The position numbers were made by a program, and so were the translations under genes. From the NCBI RefSeq assembly GCF_001983175.1, contig NZ_MNPW01000006.1, positions 124,001-188,000 of the forward strand: DNA of 64,000 nt. The letters run 5' to 3'. The notes beneath the pieces were generated by a model. The model saw only the letters and a program-made list of their open reading frames with translations, ran no database searches and was not told the origin of the DNA. This stretch comes from Pseudomonas cedrina subsp. cedrina. GTDB lineage: Bacteria; Pseudomonadota; Gammaproteobacteria; Pseudomonadales; Pseudomonadaceae. Below are positions 1-8,671 of the stretch, piece after piece (position 1 is the first letter of the stretch; each line of letters opens with the position of its first letter).

Positions 1-292
1 CCTGGTCCGGCGCGGCATTTTGTAGCAGCACCTGGCGCACGGCTGTCAGGGCGCCGAGCAATGCGAAGCCGATGCTGGCCAGCCTGTATAAGTGCAGAGC
101 CACACGCTTGGGATCATGGAGGGCGGCAACCAGATTGATCAAGGTGACAGCGGCCAGGAACCCCCGCTGCATCTGGCAAAGGAAACACGGCCGCAACGAC
201 ACGCCGAACTCGAGGTAAAAGGACGCGCCCAATGTCAGCGCACCCGCCAGGAACGCAAGGAAAAACAAGGAGCGTGAAGGGGCCAAAGACAT
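1..292 (-). CDS. dsbB: DsbB-family disulfide bond formation protein, C-terminus cut by window edge
   Basis: Inner-membrane quinone-dependent oxidase that re-oxidises periplasmic DsbA. The visible 97 residues begin MSLAPSRSLFF, show a first hydrophobic helix (about residues 9-26), the periplasmic redox pair in PCFLCQMQR (about residues 36-44), a second helix and the start of a third. The PCxLC motif followed by QR is typical of DsbB. The reading frame runs off the window, so the second cysteine pair cannot be checked. It lies downstream of hemY on the same strand, the position of PA5256 (dsbH) in P. aeruginosa, so it may be the DsbH paralogue rather than the main DsbB. Start chosen at the ATG at 292; no alternative upstream ATG fits. 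Confidence 0.85.
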   Translation of the reverse strand, partial: MSLAPSRSLFFLAFLAGALTLGASFYLEFGVSLRPCFLCQMQRGFLAAVTLINLVAALHDPKRVALHLYRLASIGFALLGALTAVRQVLLQNAAPDQ

Positions 293-480
293 GCTTTATC
301 CGCATCGCGAAAGATAGGTCGCTACGGTAGAGGAAAGGCCTGACCCCTTTCAATACGTGCCAGAGCAGACAATTCCGCGAGAAGGTACGGACTTTCCGCC
401 AGAAGATGGAAGACCTTGGAAAACTGAGCGTCGGACTTTGCCTACAATCGCTCAACTCCCGGCTTTGAGGGCCTAATGCG

Positions 481-512
481 GGGTCGGCTGCCAGATATAT
501 CTGAACCGACCC
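481..512 (-). terminator. nested inverted repeat downstream of the hem operon
   Basis: GGGTCGG (481-487) pairs with CCGACCC (506-512), enclosing the palindrome CAGATATATCTG (492-503). It begins just past the hemY stop on the minus strand, so it would form in the 3' end of the hemCDXY transcript. There is no U-tract, so it is either a Rho-type 3' stabilising hairpin or a weak terminator. The remaining 293-529 spacer shows no other gene. Confidence 0.35.
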
Positions 513-529
513 TCGCCAACTTGCCTACA

Positions 530-1771
530 TCAGGCTCGAGCCGGTACCGGCAACGGCGACGCCAGCAGTCGGTTATCCAACAATCCCAGGCCTTCCTGGA
601 ACAACTGGTTACTGCGTTCGGTGTCACCCAGCTGGGCCAACAAACGCGCCAGCTCGGCACAGGCCTCGGGATTGCGTTGTACTTGAAGGCTGCTTTCCAG
701 GTAATCGCGCGCCTTGCCCCACAGGCTGTTTTGCAGGCACAGGCGGCCCAGCGTCAGCAGCAGGCTGGCATCACTTGGATGGTCCTTGAGCCAGCCTTCG
801 GCAAACTTCAATTGCCGGGCCGGGTCACTGCCGCGCAACAGGCCGTACAGCCGGATCAGGTGGCTGTCGTAGCCGCGCTTGATGGCGCCACGCAGCGCTT
901 CCTCGGCCTTCGCATCGGCACCCAGTTGGCGCAATTGCTCGGCGTACGCCAGAACCAGTTGCGGCTCCTGGCGCTGGGGGGAAGTCAGTTGCTGCCAGGC
1001 CCGCTCAAGGGACTGCAAACCGGCCTCACCCTCCTCTTCGCGCCGGGCCGCCAGACTCAGGTTCTCACCCCAGGCGCGGCGCTCGAGCTCGGCCAATTCA
1101 CTGGCCGGCAGCACTTTGTCCTTGCGCAGTTCGGGCAACAGGCGGATCACCGACGACCAATCGCCCCGCTGCTGATGCAGGCGCTGCAATTGACGCAAGA
1201 GCTGGGCGTTATGGGGATGACGTTCGTGCATCGCCTGCAGCGTGGTCAACGCACCGTCCGTGTCGCCACGGTCCAGTTGCAACTGCGCATGGCTCAAGGC
1301 AACCGCGAGCTCGGCCTGAGGCTGACGCTCAAGCGCGCGCTCCAGCAAACCGTCGGACTCTTCGTAACGCCCTTGTTCATTTGCGGCACGGGCCGCGCCG
1401 AGGTAGTACAGCAAAGGCTGGCGCTCGGCTTCGGCGGCGCGGTGCAGGTGACGTTCAGCGCTGGCCCAGCGGCCCTCGGCGAGGTCCATCTGGCCTTGCT
1501 CAATGGCGATCTGCACGCGGCGGCTGCGGTTGCGCCGCGACCAGGGGTTGACCACGCCACCGGAGGTGGTGACCAGGCTCAACAGCACGCGGAGCAGGTA
1601 GATCGCCAAACCAATGGCAACCACCGCCACCAAAGTCGCCCACAGGCTCGACTCGTAATGCAGCACATGAGGGTAGGTAATCAGCACGTAGCCGGTGTGT
1701 TTCGAAATGCCCACCGCCAGCGCCAGCGCGATGGCAATCGCCAGCACCAGGATCACATAGAAACGTTTCAT
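530..1771 (-). CDS. hemY: HemY-like haem biosynthesis-associated TPR membrane protein
   Basis: A 413-residue protein with two N-terminal membrane helices (about residues 4-22 and 43-63, the HemY N-terminal domain) followed by a largely alpha-helical tetratricopeptide-like region rich in A/L/E/R repeats. It belongs to the proteobacterial HemY family encoded at the end of hemCDXY operons. This family is unrelated to protoporphyrinogen oxidase despite the shared name, and its biochemical role in tetrapyrrole synthesis is not settled. The gene starts 5 bases after the hemX stop, so it is almost certainly translated from the same mRNA as hemC, hemD and hemX. Length is normal for Pseudomonas (about 410 residues). 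The ATG start gives the expected MKRFYVIL N-terminus. Confidence 0.92.
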   Translation of the reverse strand: MKRFYVILVLAIAIALALAVGISKHTGYVLITYPHVLHYESSLWATLVAVVAIGLAIYLLRVLLSLVTTSGGVVNPWSRRNRSRRVQIAIEQGQMDLAEGRWASAERHLHRAAEAERQPLLYYLGAARAANEQGRYEESDGLLERALERQPQAELAVALSHAQLQLDRGDTDGALTTLQAMHERHPHNAQLLRQLQRLHQQRGDWSSVIRLLPELRKDKVLPASELAELERRAWGENLSLAARREEEGEAGLQSLERAWQQLTSPQRQEPQLVLAYAEQLRQLGADAKAEEALRGAIKRGYDSHLIRLYGLLRGSDPARQLKFAEGWLKDHPSDASLLLTLGRLCLQNSLWGKARDYLESSLQVQRNPEACAELARLLAQLGDTERSNQLFQEGLGLLDNRLLASPLPVPARA

Positions 1772-1776
1772 CGGCT

Positions 1777-2898
1777 CTACTCCTGCTTCGCCGACGGGGC
1801 CGCCGGCGTCGCTGCCGCCTTGGCTTCGTCGGCAGACAGATGACGACGCTCAAGGTAGGCCTGCACGGCAGCCAGGCTCGCGGCCAGGTCCGGCGTCACC
1901 ACCGACACCGCCTTGGGCTCAAGCTCGGCAATACGCGCCAGCATCGCCTTGCTCTGCGGGTTGTCCTGGTTGAAGTTGTCCTGCAACACGCTGCGCGCCT
2001 CGCCGAGTGAGCGGCTATACACCGCCGACTCGCCGTTGAGCGCCGCCCATTGCGCCTGCTCCAGGGCCAGGCTCAAGGCCAGGCGAACCTGGTTCAGGCC
2101 CTGGCCGGCCAGCAGAGGGCGAATGTTGTCGTCCGGGTTGAAGTCAATGCGGAAGTACCGGGAAATCTGCTCCCACCACTGACTCCAACGGCTGTCCGTG
2201 TCGGTGGTCGAACGCCCTTGGGAAGCGGGCTCGGTCAGTTGATACTCCGGGGCAATGGCTGCCAGTTGCACAACCTGATCGCGCAAGGCCGCCAATTGCA
2301 GGTACAGCCCGGTGCGGTCAGGCTGCTCGGTACTGCGCAGCGCGACGAGGCTCTTGGCCAATTGCTCGCGGGCAGCGTAGGCGCCCGGATCGCTCTGTTC
2401 GCGAAGAATCTCGTCGGCGCCCTGGACCAGCGCCTGGGCGCTGTTGATATCTTGCAAGGCCGACAGGCGCAGGCTTGCCAGGCGAATCAGGTGTTCGGCC
2501 TCGGCCAAGCGCCAGTCCTTGCGGCTGGAACCCAGCACGGTTTCCAGGCGCTGGCTCAGGCGCTGCTGATCACCCTGCAACTGGGCCACCAGGCGACGAC
2601 GCTCCTCCAGCTCATCCGCGGCGGGCAACTGCGCCAGCCGTGCAGCCAATTGTTGCTGGCTTTGCTTGAGGGACTGGGATTGCTCATCGAGGGTCTGCAC
2701 CTGACCCAACTGCTGCTGGCTGCTGGCTTGCAGGGCGCGGACCTGCCAGATCCCCCAACCGCCGGCGGCAACGCCGGCAGCGCCCAGCAGCAGGGCGACG
2801 ATTGCCAGGCCATTGCCACGGCGCGGCGCGGGGGCCGGTGCAACCTGCGCATCAAGTGCGGGTTGAGCTTCATCTTTAGGCAAGGCTGTTTCGCTCAC
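1777..2898 (-). CDS. hemX: HemX, haem operon membrane protein (uroporphyrinogen-III C-methyltransferase-like by name)
   Basis: A 373-residue protein with a cytoplasmic proline/alanine-rich N-terminus, one membrane helix (about residues 29-48), then a Q/L-rich coiled-coil stretch (about residues 55-120) and an alpha-helical domain. This is the HemX family. Databases often call it uroporphyrin-III C-methyltransferase, but no SAM-binding methyltransferase motif is visible. It probably helps organise the HemC/HemD step; that is inference. The start codon is GTG (2898), preceded by AAGGACGGAT, and 18 bases separate it from the hemD stop. The last part is E/A-rich (residues about 345-373). Confidence 0.92.
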   Translation of the reverse strand: MSETALPKDEAQPALDAQVAPAPAPRRGNGLAIVALLLGAAGVAAGGWGIWQVRALQASSQQQLGQVQTLDEQSQSLKQSQQQLAARLAQLPAADELEERRRLVAQLQGDQQRLSQRLETVLGSSRKDWRLAEAEHLIRLASLRLSALQDINSAQALVQGADEILREQSDPGAYAAREQLAKSLVALRSTEQPDRTGLYLQLAALRDQVVQLAAIAPEYQLTEPASQGRSTTDTDSRWSQWWEQISRYFRIDFNPDDNIRPLLAGQGLNQVRLALSLALEQAQWAALNGESAVYSRSLGEARSVLQDNFNQDNPQSKAMLARIAELEPKAVSVVTPDLAASLAAVQAYLERRHLSADEAKAAATPAAPSAKQE

Positions 2899-2916
2899 GT
2901 ATCCGTCCTTTGCGTA

Positions 2917-3675
2917 TCAGAGAGTGGGAACGGTATAGCTCCGTATCGCCACTAACAAAGCCGCGGCACTCGCACCGCGACAATCCACAACTTTTTCTGC
3001 GCCGGCGGCCCGCGCCATCTCTTGGACTCGCGGGCTCGGCACGAACAACGGCAGCTGTGCCAACTGTGGCCAATCGGCTCCGGCCAGGGCTCGCAAGTGT
3101 AAAAAACCTTGCCCACTGCTGACCACCAGGCCGTTCAAGCGTTCCAACTGGATGCGTCGCATCAGTACCCCGGCGTCGTAGGCCGGCAGGAACCGACGAT
3201 ACAGCTCCAGATAGTCGACACTAGCACCTCTCTCGCGCAAACGCTCCGCCAGCAGCTCGCGGCCGCCCTCGCCGCGCAGAATCAGCACTCGGGGATCGGC
3301 GCATGCGATAGCCTCGCGCAGTGCAGGCAATTGAAGCAAGGCCTCGCTGTCGTCGCCAGTAGGGGGATGCTTAACTTCCAGACCGTGCTCGGCCAGTACG
3401 TGCGCGGTGGCGGCGCCGACGCTGAACCATCGCAACTGCGGCCATGCTCGATCCAGCTGTTGCACGGCCAGGCGCGCAGCAGGCTTGCTGACAACGATGA
3501 CCGCACAGTAGCGACCCAGGTCATGAAAGACCGCCTGCTGTTGAGCGGTAACGGGCAGTGGCTCGATATCCAGCAAAGGCAAGCTGCTGCTGAAGATGCC
3601 AACTTCGGACAACGACGCCGCCAGGGCCGTCGATTCCTCGGCAGGCCGCGTCAGCAGCACACGCCATTGGGTCAC
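2917..3675 (-). CDS. hemD: uroporphyrinogen-III synthase
   Basis: Cytosolic enzyme that cyclises hydroxymethylbilane, inverting ring D, to give uroporphyrinogen III, the common precursor of haem, sirohaem and cobalamin. The 252-residue protein has the two-lobed HemD layout: LLTRPAEES at the N-terminus, a central stretch [18 protein letters not shown] (about residues 128-145) and a later conserved YRRFLPAY and VVSSGQG region (about residues 160-190). Family sequence identity is generally low, so position is strong support: its ATG overlaps the hemC stop by 4 bases (ATGA), a typical translational coupling, and hemX follows. Confidence 0.95.
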   Translation of the reverse strand: MTQWRVLLTRPAEESTALAASLSEVGIFSSSLPLLDIEPLPVTAQQQAVFHDLGRYCAVIVVSKPAARLAVQQLDRAWPQLRWFSVGAATAHVLAEHGLEVKHPPTGDDSEALLQLPALREAIACADPRVLILRGEGGRELLAERLRERGASVDYLELYRRFLPAYDAGVLMRRIQLERLNGLVVSSGQGFLHLRALAGADWPQLAQLPLFVPSPRVQEMARAAGAEKVVDCRGASAAALLVAIRSYTVPTL

Positions 3676-4613
3676 TGCGGGCCGGCCTCGCCGTAGACTT
3701 TTTGCAGAATGGCGCCGGCGCCCTTCTCCAGCAGCGCTTCAGCCACCTGGACACCCAGCGCCGTGGCGTCACGCTGCGGGCCACGCACCTCGGCGGTCAA
3801 CAGCGTGCCGCCGTTGGGGTCGCCCACCAGGCCGCGCAGCCACAGGTTTTCACCTTCGAGCACGGCGTAGCAGGCGATCGGCACCTGGCAGCCGCCATTA
3901 AGGTGCTTGTTCAGGGCGCGTTCGGCCGTGACGCGCACTTCGGTGTCATGGTGATCCAGCGGTTTGAGCAGGGCATGGATTTCGCTGTCGGCGGTACGGC
4001 ACTCGATGCCAACGGCGCCCTGGCCACCGGCTGGCAGGCTGTCCTCGACGCTGATGGCCGAGGTGATACGGTCTTCGAAACCCAGGCGGATCAGGCCGGC
4101 CGCCGCAAGAATGATCGCGTCATATTCACCGGCGTCCAGCTTTGCCAGGCGGGTGTTGACGTTGCCACGCAGGAAGCGGATCTGCAGGTCCGGGCGACGG
4201 GTCAGCAACTGCGCCTGACGGCGCAGGCTGGACGTGCCGACAATGCTGCCCAAAGGCAACTCATCAAGGGACGCGTACGTGTTGGAAACGAACGCATCAC
4301 GCGGGTCTTCGCGCTCGCAGATGCAAAACAGGCCCAGGCCTTCGGGGAAGTCCATGGGCACGTCTTTCATCGAATGCACGGCGATGTCGGCTTGGTTTTC
4401 CAGCAGCGCGGTTTCCAGTTCCTTGACGAACAAACCCTTGCCGCCGATCTTCGACAGTGGCGAGTCGAGCAGCTTGTCGCCGCGACTGACCATGGGTACC
4501 AGGGACACCTTGAGGCCTGGATGCGCCAGCTCCAGGCGTGCTTTGACGTATTCGGCCTGCCACAAGGCCAGGGCGCTTTTACGGGTGGCGATGCGAATTT
4601 CGCGAGAGGACAT
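3672..4613 (-). CDS. hemC: porphobilinogen deaminase (hydroxymethylbilane synthase)
   Basis: Polymerises four porphobilinogen molecules into hydroxymethylbilane in haem synthesis. At 313 residues it has the usual length and shows the N-terminal [15 protein letters not shown], the substrate-binding [15 protein letters not shown] region (about residues 145-160) and the dipyrromethane cofactor cysteine in NGGCQVPIA (about residue 242). First gene of the hemCDXY run. The divergently placed role of algR upstream (138-base spacer, same strand) repeats the arrangement known in P. aeruginosa. The ATG start lies after a weak purine stretch. Confidence 0.97.
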   Translation of the reverse strand: MSSREIRIATRKSALALWQAEYVKARLELAHPGLKVSLVPMVSRGDKLLDSPLSKIGGKGLFVKELETALLENQADIAVHSMKDVPMDFPEGLGLFCICEREDPRDAFVSNTYASLDELPLGSIVGTSSLRRQAQLLTRRPDLQIRFLRGNVNTRLAKLDAGEYDAIILAAAGLIRLGFEDRITSAISVEDSLPAGGQGAVGIECRTADSEIHALLKPLDHHDTEVRVTAERALNKHLNGGCQVPIACYAVLEGENLWLRGLVGDPNGGTLLTAEVRGPQRDATALGVQVAEALLEKGAGAILQKVYGEAGPQ

Positions 4614-4686
4614 GGAACAATCCGTACTGAATAGATACGGCAGATAATAACAGCTCAGGCAAATACGCTTTGATTTGAATCAGCAA

Positions 4687-4714
4687 GTGCGAGGCCTCCC
4701 TGGCCACGTCGCAC
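4687..4714 (-). terminator. candidate hairpin between algR and hemC
   Basis: GTGCGA (4687-4692) and TCGCAC (4709-4714) enclose a smaller GGCC/GGCC pair. It lies 3' of algR on the minus strand within the 138-base algR-hemC spacer. No U-tract follows, so it may only attenuate read-through into hemC. Confidence 0.3.
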
Positions 4715-4751
4715 CGGGATAAGGACTGCAGGCCTCTGCACAGCCCTCGGG

Positions 4752-5498
4752 CTAAAGCTGCTGCATCATCTTGCGCACACCGGCGACATGCCGCCGGCTG
4801 ACGATCAACGCGTCGCCGTTAAGGCCTTTCAGAAACAACTGAAAGTGCCCCAGAGGCGTACGCTGCAGGCGCTCGATTCGCTCGCGGGCTACCAACGCAT
4901 TGCGATGGATACGCACAAAGCGATCGCCGAATTCATCCTCAAGCGCCTTGAGCGGCTCATCGAGCAGCACTTCACCGCCTTGATGGCGCAGGGTCACATA
5001 CTTGTGATCAGCGATAAAGTAGACCACCTCGCCCAGAGGGATCAGCTCAATGCCTTTGCGTGTGCGCGCGCTGATATGGCTGCGCGGCCCGTTGCCACTT
5101 TGAGCCGCGGGCTGGGTCAGCGCGGCGAGCTGGACGCGGGTTGGGCGCTCGGCTTTTTTCAAGGCCTTGAGCAAGGCATCACCGGCCACCGGCTTGGTGA
5201 GGAAGCTGACACCGCTGGCTTCCAGCGTCGGCGCGGGAAACTCGTCGCTCGCGGCACAAAACACCACGGCCGGAGGCGACTCTCGCTCGCTCAGTCGGGC
5301 GGCAACCTGGAGGCCATCAAGGCCAGGCATACGGATATCGAGCAACACCACATCCGGCTTGAGGCTGTCGATCAACGTCAACGCCTCTTCGCCCGTGGTG
5401 GCGCTTGGCTCCAGTACGGTATAACCCTCGATTTCACTGACTGAACGACTCAGTCGCTCGCGGGCTTGGGGTTCGTCATCAACGATCAGGACATTCAT
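4752..5498 (-). CDS. algR: AlgR response regulator (LytTR DNA-binding)
   Basis: Transcription regulator of alginate, type IV pili/twitching and virulence genes in Pseudomonas. The 248-residue protein starts MNVLIVDDEP; the upstream in-frame ATG at 5531 is ignored because P. aeruginosa AlgR begins at this ATG and has the same 248-residue length. The receiver domain (residues 1-120) keeps the acidic pair D7/D8, the phospho-acceptor D54 (VLLDIRMPG) and K102, but the conserved switch Thr at position 82 is Ala (VVFCAASDEF) and residues 83-101 differ strongly from the P. aeruginosa sequence as I remember it. The C-terminal LytTR domain (about residues 145-248: ISARTRKGIELIPL, RIHRNALVARERIE) is very well conserved. 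The expected kinase gene algZ/fimS is absent upstream. Confidence 0.95.
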   Translation of the reverse strand: MNVLIVDDEPQARERLSRSVSEIEGYTVLEPSATTGEEALTLIDSLKPDVVLLDIRMPGLDGLQVAARLSERESPPAVVFCAASDEFPAPTLEASGVSFLTKPVAGDALLKALKKAERPTRVQLAALTQPAAQSGNGPRSHISARTRKGIELIPLGEVVYFIADHKYVTLRHQGGEVLLDEPLKALEDEFGDRFVRIHRNALVARERIERLQRTPLGHFQLFLKGLNGDALIVSRRHVAGVRKMMQQL

Positions 5499-6000
5499 AT
5501 AGCGCTGGATTCCTGCGTGAGTCTCGCACAAGGATAGCGTAGACAGGTGCGGTGACTTGCGTCACAGCGATCCACGCTAAGACTAGCGCGAGCGGCAAAA
5601 AGTGCCCTGGGAGTGGCACCCATATTTACCCGGACCTGTTCAATAGCGCCCAAGACCTGGTGCCTGCGGGCATCGTCGTAGGGTTTGTTGATACACAATC
5701 CGAATCCCCCCTTCTTTAATGGATAGTCTGGGCTCTGACCGCGTCACCCGACTTTGGTGCATTCCACGCACGGTCAGTCCAACTGTAGACGCTCACCGAG
5801 ACGACATTGCTCAATCGATAAATATGGTTTCAAAAGCACCTGCGCCCAGTCTCGTCCTGGACGCGGTCGGCGGCAAGGCACTTAGCCATCCTTTGCGCAA
5901 ATAAAATGCCGACAACCCACAGCACCGCCTCAACAGGCAACCCTGTTATTATCGCCGGCACACTTTCCTGTCTCTTATTAAGCAGATCACGAGCGAATCC
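5499..6000. other. algR-argH divergent intergenic region (502 bp), no gene recognised
   Basis: In P. aeruginosa the roughly 1-kb sensor gene algZ (fimS) lies here. No open frame in this spacer resembles a LytS-type kinase on either strand. Visible features are a CRP/Vfr-like half-palindrome (5551-5566), an imperfect hairpin TGACCG (5736-5741)/CGGTCA (5771-5776), and presumably promoters for algR (minus) and argH (plus). I could not assign convincing -35/-10 boxes. Confidence 0.7.
5551..5566. promoter_or_regulatory. CRP/Vfr-like binding site upstream of algR
   Basis: GGTGA-CTTGCG-TCACA matches the CRP consensus TGTGA-N6-TCACA at nine of ten positions, and contains the perfect palindrome GTGAC-TTGC-GTCAC (5552-5565). 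It is centred about 60 bases upstream of the algR start. Vfr is the Pseudomonas CRP homologue; binding here is inference. Confidence 0.45.
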
Positions 6001-7395
6001 ATGAGCACCGACAAGACCAACCAGTCCTGGGGCGGCCGCTTCAGTGAACCCGTCGACGCCTTCGTCGCCCGCTTCACCGCCTCCGTCACCTTCGACCAGC
6101 GCCTGTACCGCCACGACATCATGGGCTCCATCGCCCACGCGACGATGCTGGCCAAGGTCGGCGTGCTGACCGACGCCGAGCGTGACAGCATCATCGACGG
6201 CCTGACCACTATCCGTGGCGAGATCGAAGCCGGCACCTTCGACTGGCGCGTCGACCTGGAAGACGTGCACATGAACATCGAAGCCCGCCTCACCGACCGC
6301 ATCGGTGTGACCGGCAAGAAACTGCACACCGGCCGTAGCCGTAACGACCAGGTGGCCACCGATATCCGCCTGTGGCTGCGTGACGAAATCGACCTGATCC
6401 TGTCCGAAATCACCCGCCTGCAAAAAGGCCTGCTGGAACAGGCAGAGCGTGAGTCAGACACTATCATGCCTGGCTTCACTCACCTGCAGACCGCGCAGCC
6501 TGTGACGTTCGGCCACCATTTGCTGGCCTGGTTCGAAATGCTCAGCCGCGACTACGAGCGCCTGGTGGACTGCCGCAAGCGCGCCAACCGCATGCCGCTG
6601 GGCAGCGCCGCGCTGGCCGGCACCACCTACCCGATCGACCGCGAATACACCGCGCAACTGCTGGGCTTTGACGCCGTCGGCGGCAACTCGCTGGACGGTG
6701 TGTCGGACCGTGACTTCGCCATCGAATTCTGCGCCGCCGCCAGTATCGCGATGATGCACCTGTCGCGCTTCTCGGAGGAGTTGGTGCTGTGGACCAGCGC
6801 GCAGTTCCAGTTCATCGACTTGCCGGACCGTTTCTGCACGGGCAGCTCGATCATGCCGCAAAAGAAAAACCCCGACGTGCCTGAGCTGGTACGTGGCAAG
6901 AGCGGCCGTGTGTTCGGCGCGCTGATGGGCCTGCTGACCCTGATGAAAGGCCAACCGCTGGCCTACAACAAGGACAATCAGGAAGACAAGGAGCCGCTGT
7001 TCGACGCCGCCGACACCCTGCGCGACTCGCTGCGTGCGTTTGCCGACATGATCCCGGCGATCAAGCCCAAACACGCGATCATGCGTGAAGCGGCGCTGCG
7101 TGGGTTCTCCACCGCGACGGACCTGGCGGACTATCTCGTGCGCCGTGGCCTGCCATTCCGCGACTGCCACGAAATCGTCGGTCATGCCGTGAAGTATGGC
7201 GTGGACACCGGCAAGGACCTGGCGGAGATGAGCCTGGAGGAATTGCGCAGGTTCAGCGACCAGATTGAGCAGGATGTGTTTGCGGTACTGACCCTGGAAG
7301 GCTCGGTGAATGCCCGTAATCACATCGGCGGCACTGCGCCGGCGCAGGTGAAGGCCGCTGTTGTGCGTGGCCAAGCGCTGCTCGCCAGCCGCTAA
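6001..7395 (+). CDS. argH: argininosuccinate lyase
   Basis: Catalyses the last step of arginine synthesis, argininosuccinate to arginine plus fumarate. The 464-residue protein belongs to the fumarase/aspartase superfamily. It shows the N-terminal [10 protein letters not shown], the catalytic-site region [12 protein letters not shown] (about residues 110-121), the His loop [11 protein letters not shown] (about residues 157-167) and the superfamily signature [16 protein letters not shown] (about residues 281-296). It is divergent from algR, as in P. aeruginosa, and monocistronic; a REP pair follows at once. Confidence 0.98.
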   Translation: MSTDKTNQSWGGRFSEPVDAFVARFTASVTFDQRLYRHDIMGSIAHATMLAKVGVLTDAERDSIIDGLTTIRGEIEAGTFDWRVDLEDVHMNIEARLTDRIGVTGKKLHTGRSRNDQVATDIRLWLRDEIDLILSEITRLQKGLLEQAERESDTIMPGFTHLQTAQPVTFGHHLLAWFEMLSRDYERLVDCRKRANRMPLGSAALAGTTYPIDREYTAQLLGFDAVGGNSLDGVSDRDFAIEFCAAASIAMMHLSRFSEELVLWTSAQFQFIDLPDRFCTGSSIMPQKKNPDVPELVRGKSGRVFGALMGLLTLMKGQPLAYNKDNQEDKEPLFDAADTLRDSLRAFADMIPAIKPKHAIMREAALRGFSTATDLADYLVRRGLPFRDCHEIVGHAVKYGVDTGKDLAEMSLEELRRFSDQIEQDVFAVLTLEGSVNARNHIGGTAPAQVKAAVVRGQALLASR

Positions 7396-7399
7396 AAGC

Positions 7400-7485
7400 A
7401 TCGCAGGCAAGCCAGCTCCCACAGGAGACCGGGTATCTCCAGACACTTCGGCCAACTGTGGGAGCCGGGCTTGCCCGCGATGGCG
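7400..7485. repeat. REPIN 1, downstream of argH
   Basis: Two REP sequences in inverted orientation: ATCGCAGGCAAGCCAGCTCC at 7400 onward (to 7423) and TGTGGGAGCCGGGCTTGCCC at 7457 onward (to 7482), separated by 33 bases. It lies between the convergent argH and glutathione transferase genes, the usual extragenic location. Confidence 0.9.
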
Positions 7486-7505
7486 CCCTCACAGGCGCCG
7501 TAAAT

Positions 7506-8165
7506 CTACTTTCTAGCGGCAATCTTCGCCATAAAACCCGGCATCGCCGCCAGCCTGTCCGCTTCCACCTTCTGCGCATTGGGCATCTCATTCAAACGCC
7601 CCAGCAATGCCTTGGCCTTTGGCAACTCAGCCAACAGATCCAGCCCAAACAGCTTCTCGCCCACCCCCAAGGCCAGGTTCAGGCTGTACATGAAATACAG
7701 ATCGGCAAGGGTGAAGCTGTCTCCCGCCACGTACGGCGTGAACTTGCCGTGCCTTGCCAGCGAACCGATTCCGAGCAGTAACTCCGCCCTGGTTTTTTCC
7801 TTGATCGCCTCCGGCACCGTCATGCCAAAAAACGCTTCGGCGAAACACGCACGCGCAGGCAACTCGATGTACAGCTCGATCTCCCTGCACAACGCCAACA
7901 CCTGAGCACGCTCGAACGGCTCGGCGGGCAGCAGCGCGGGCCCTTGCTGGGTCTGCTCGATATACTCGAGGATCACACTGGTTTCGTTGATGAACCCCTG
8001 CTCGACGCCCAGCACCGGCACCTTGCCGCGCGGGCTTATGGCCAGCGCTTCGGGCGTTTGCCCGGCATAAAAAGGCACCTCTTCGAACGGCAGTCCTTTC
8101 TCCAAGAGGGCCAGTTTCACCATGTTGTAGTAGTTACTGACCGAAAATCCGTAAAGCTTGAGCAT
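7506..8165 (-). CDS. glutathione S-transferase family protein
   Basis: A 219-residue cytosolic GST. The thioredoxin-like N-terminal domain starts MLKLYGFSVSNYYNMVKLAL, with the glutathione-contact SPRGKVPVL (about residues 44-52) and ETSVILEYIE (about residues 61-70). The all-helical C-terminal domain carries the folding motif DSFTLADLYF (about residues 149-158). The frame is open far upstream, but the ATG at 8165 is the natural family start; the longer frame would overlap the divergent small gene at 8292. Substrate unknown. The gene is followed by a GGCGCC-rich repeat and a REPIN. Confidence 0.93.
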   Translation of the reverse strand: MLKLYGFSVSNYYNMVKLALLEKGLPFEEVPFYAGQTPEALAISPRGKVPVLGVEQGFINETSVILEYIEQTQQGPALLPAEPFERAQVLALCREIELYIELPARACFAEAFFGMTVPEAIKEKTRAELLLGIGSLARHGKFTPYVAGDSFTLADLYFMYSLNLALGVGEKLFGLDLLAELPKAKALLGRLNEMPNAQKVEADRLAAMPGFMAKIAARK

Positions 8166-8291
8166 CGCAAAGCCTCCAGGCCGTGTGCGGGGTTGGCTGC
8201 AAGCGTTATAGATGCCCTGACGCGTCCTGACCAGCAGCATCACCTGCCTGAATGGCGGTAGACTGATGCCCTTTTCCTTGAGGAGCCTGCC

Positions 8292-8576
8292 ATGAGCGAG
8301 CCGACCGATATCGACAACGACGAAGAAGAATTCACCGAAAGCACGCTGGTCCAGGCCATCGAGAACCAGATCGAAAGCGACAACCCGCCGGCGGCCAAGG
8401 CCACGTTCAACAAGCTGACGCTGGTGGGCTACGAGCGCGAAGAGATATTGAACCTGATGGCCCACGTGCTGGCCTTCGAGATCGACGCGATGCTGGATGA
8501 GGACCGGGCGTTCGATACCCAATGGTATGAAACCGCGCTGCGAGCACTGCCGGAGCTGCCGCCCGAAAAGGAATAA
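8292..8576 (+). CDS. small acidic conserved Pseudomonas protein
   Basis: A 94-residue acidic protein beginning MSEPTDIDNDEEEF. The first 15 residues are almost all polar or acidic; the rest looks alpha-helical (FNKLTLVGYEREEILNLMAHV, about residues 39-59). No catalytic or metal motif and no membrane segment is visible. A good ribosome site (GAGGAGCC about 8 bases upstream) and position in the argH-cyaA interval, where PAO1 also has short conserved genes, support it as real. Function unknown; a protein-protein adaptor or anti-factor would fit the composition, but this is a guess. Confidence 0.8.
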   Translation: MSEPTDIDNDEEEFTESTLVQAIENQIESDNPPAAKATFNKLTLVGYEREEILNLMAHVLAFEIDAMLDEDRAFDTQWYETALRALPELPPEKE

Positions 8577-8671
8577 TCCAGCCGCGCTGCAACACGCTGG
8601 ACAGTTCGGCAAAGTGCGTTCACCTTATGGCCTGCTAGCCTCTAATAAATTTTAGAAAGTCTGGAGTCCTT

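Noticed and set aside
5495..5698. 67-codon minus-strand frame upstream of algR as an algZ remnant
   Set aside because: No histidine kinase motif (H-box, N-box, G-box) is recognisable; it is more likely non-coding leader sequence.
8166..8612. N-terminal extension of the glutathione transferase
   Set aside because: It would run under the divergent 94-residue gene and precede a canonical GST start at 8165.
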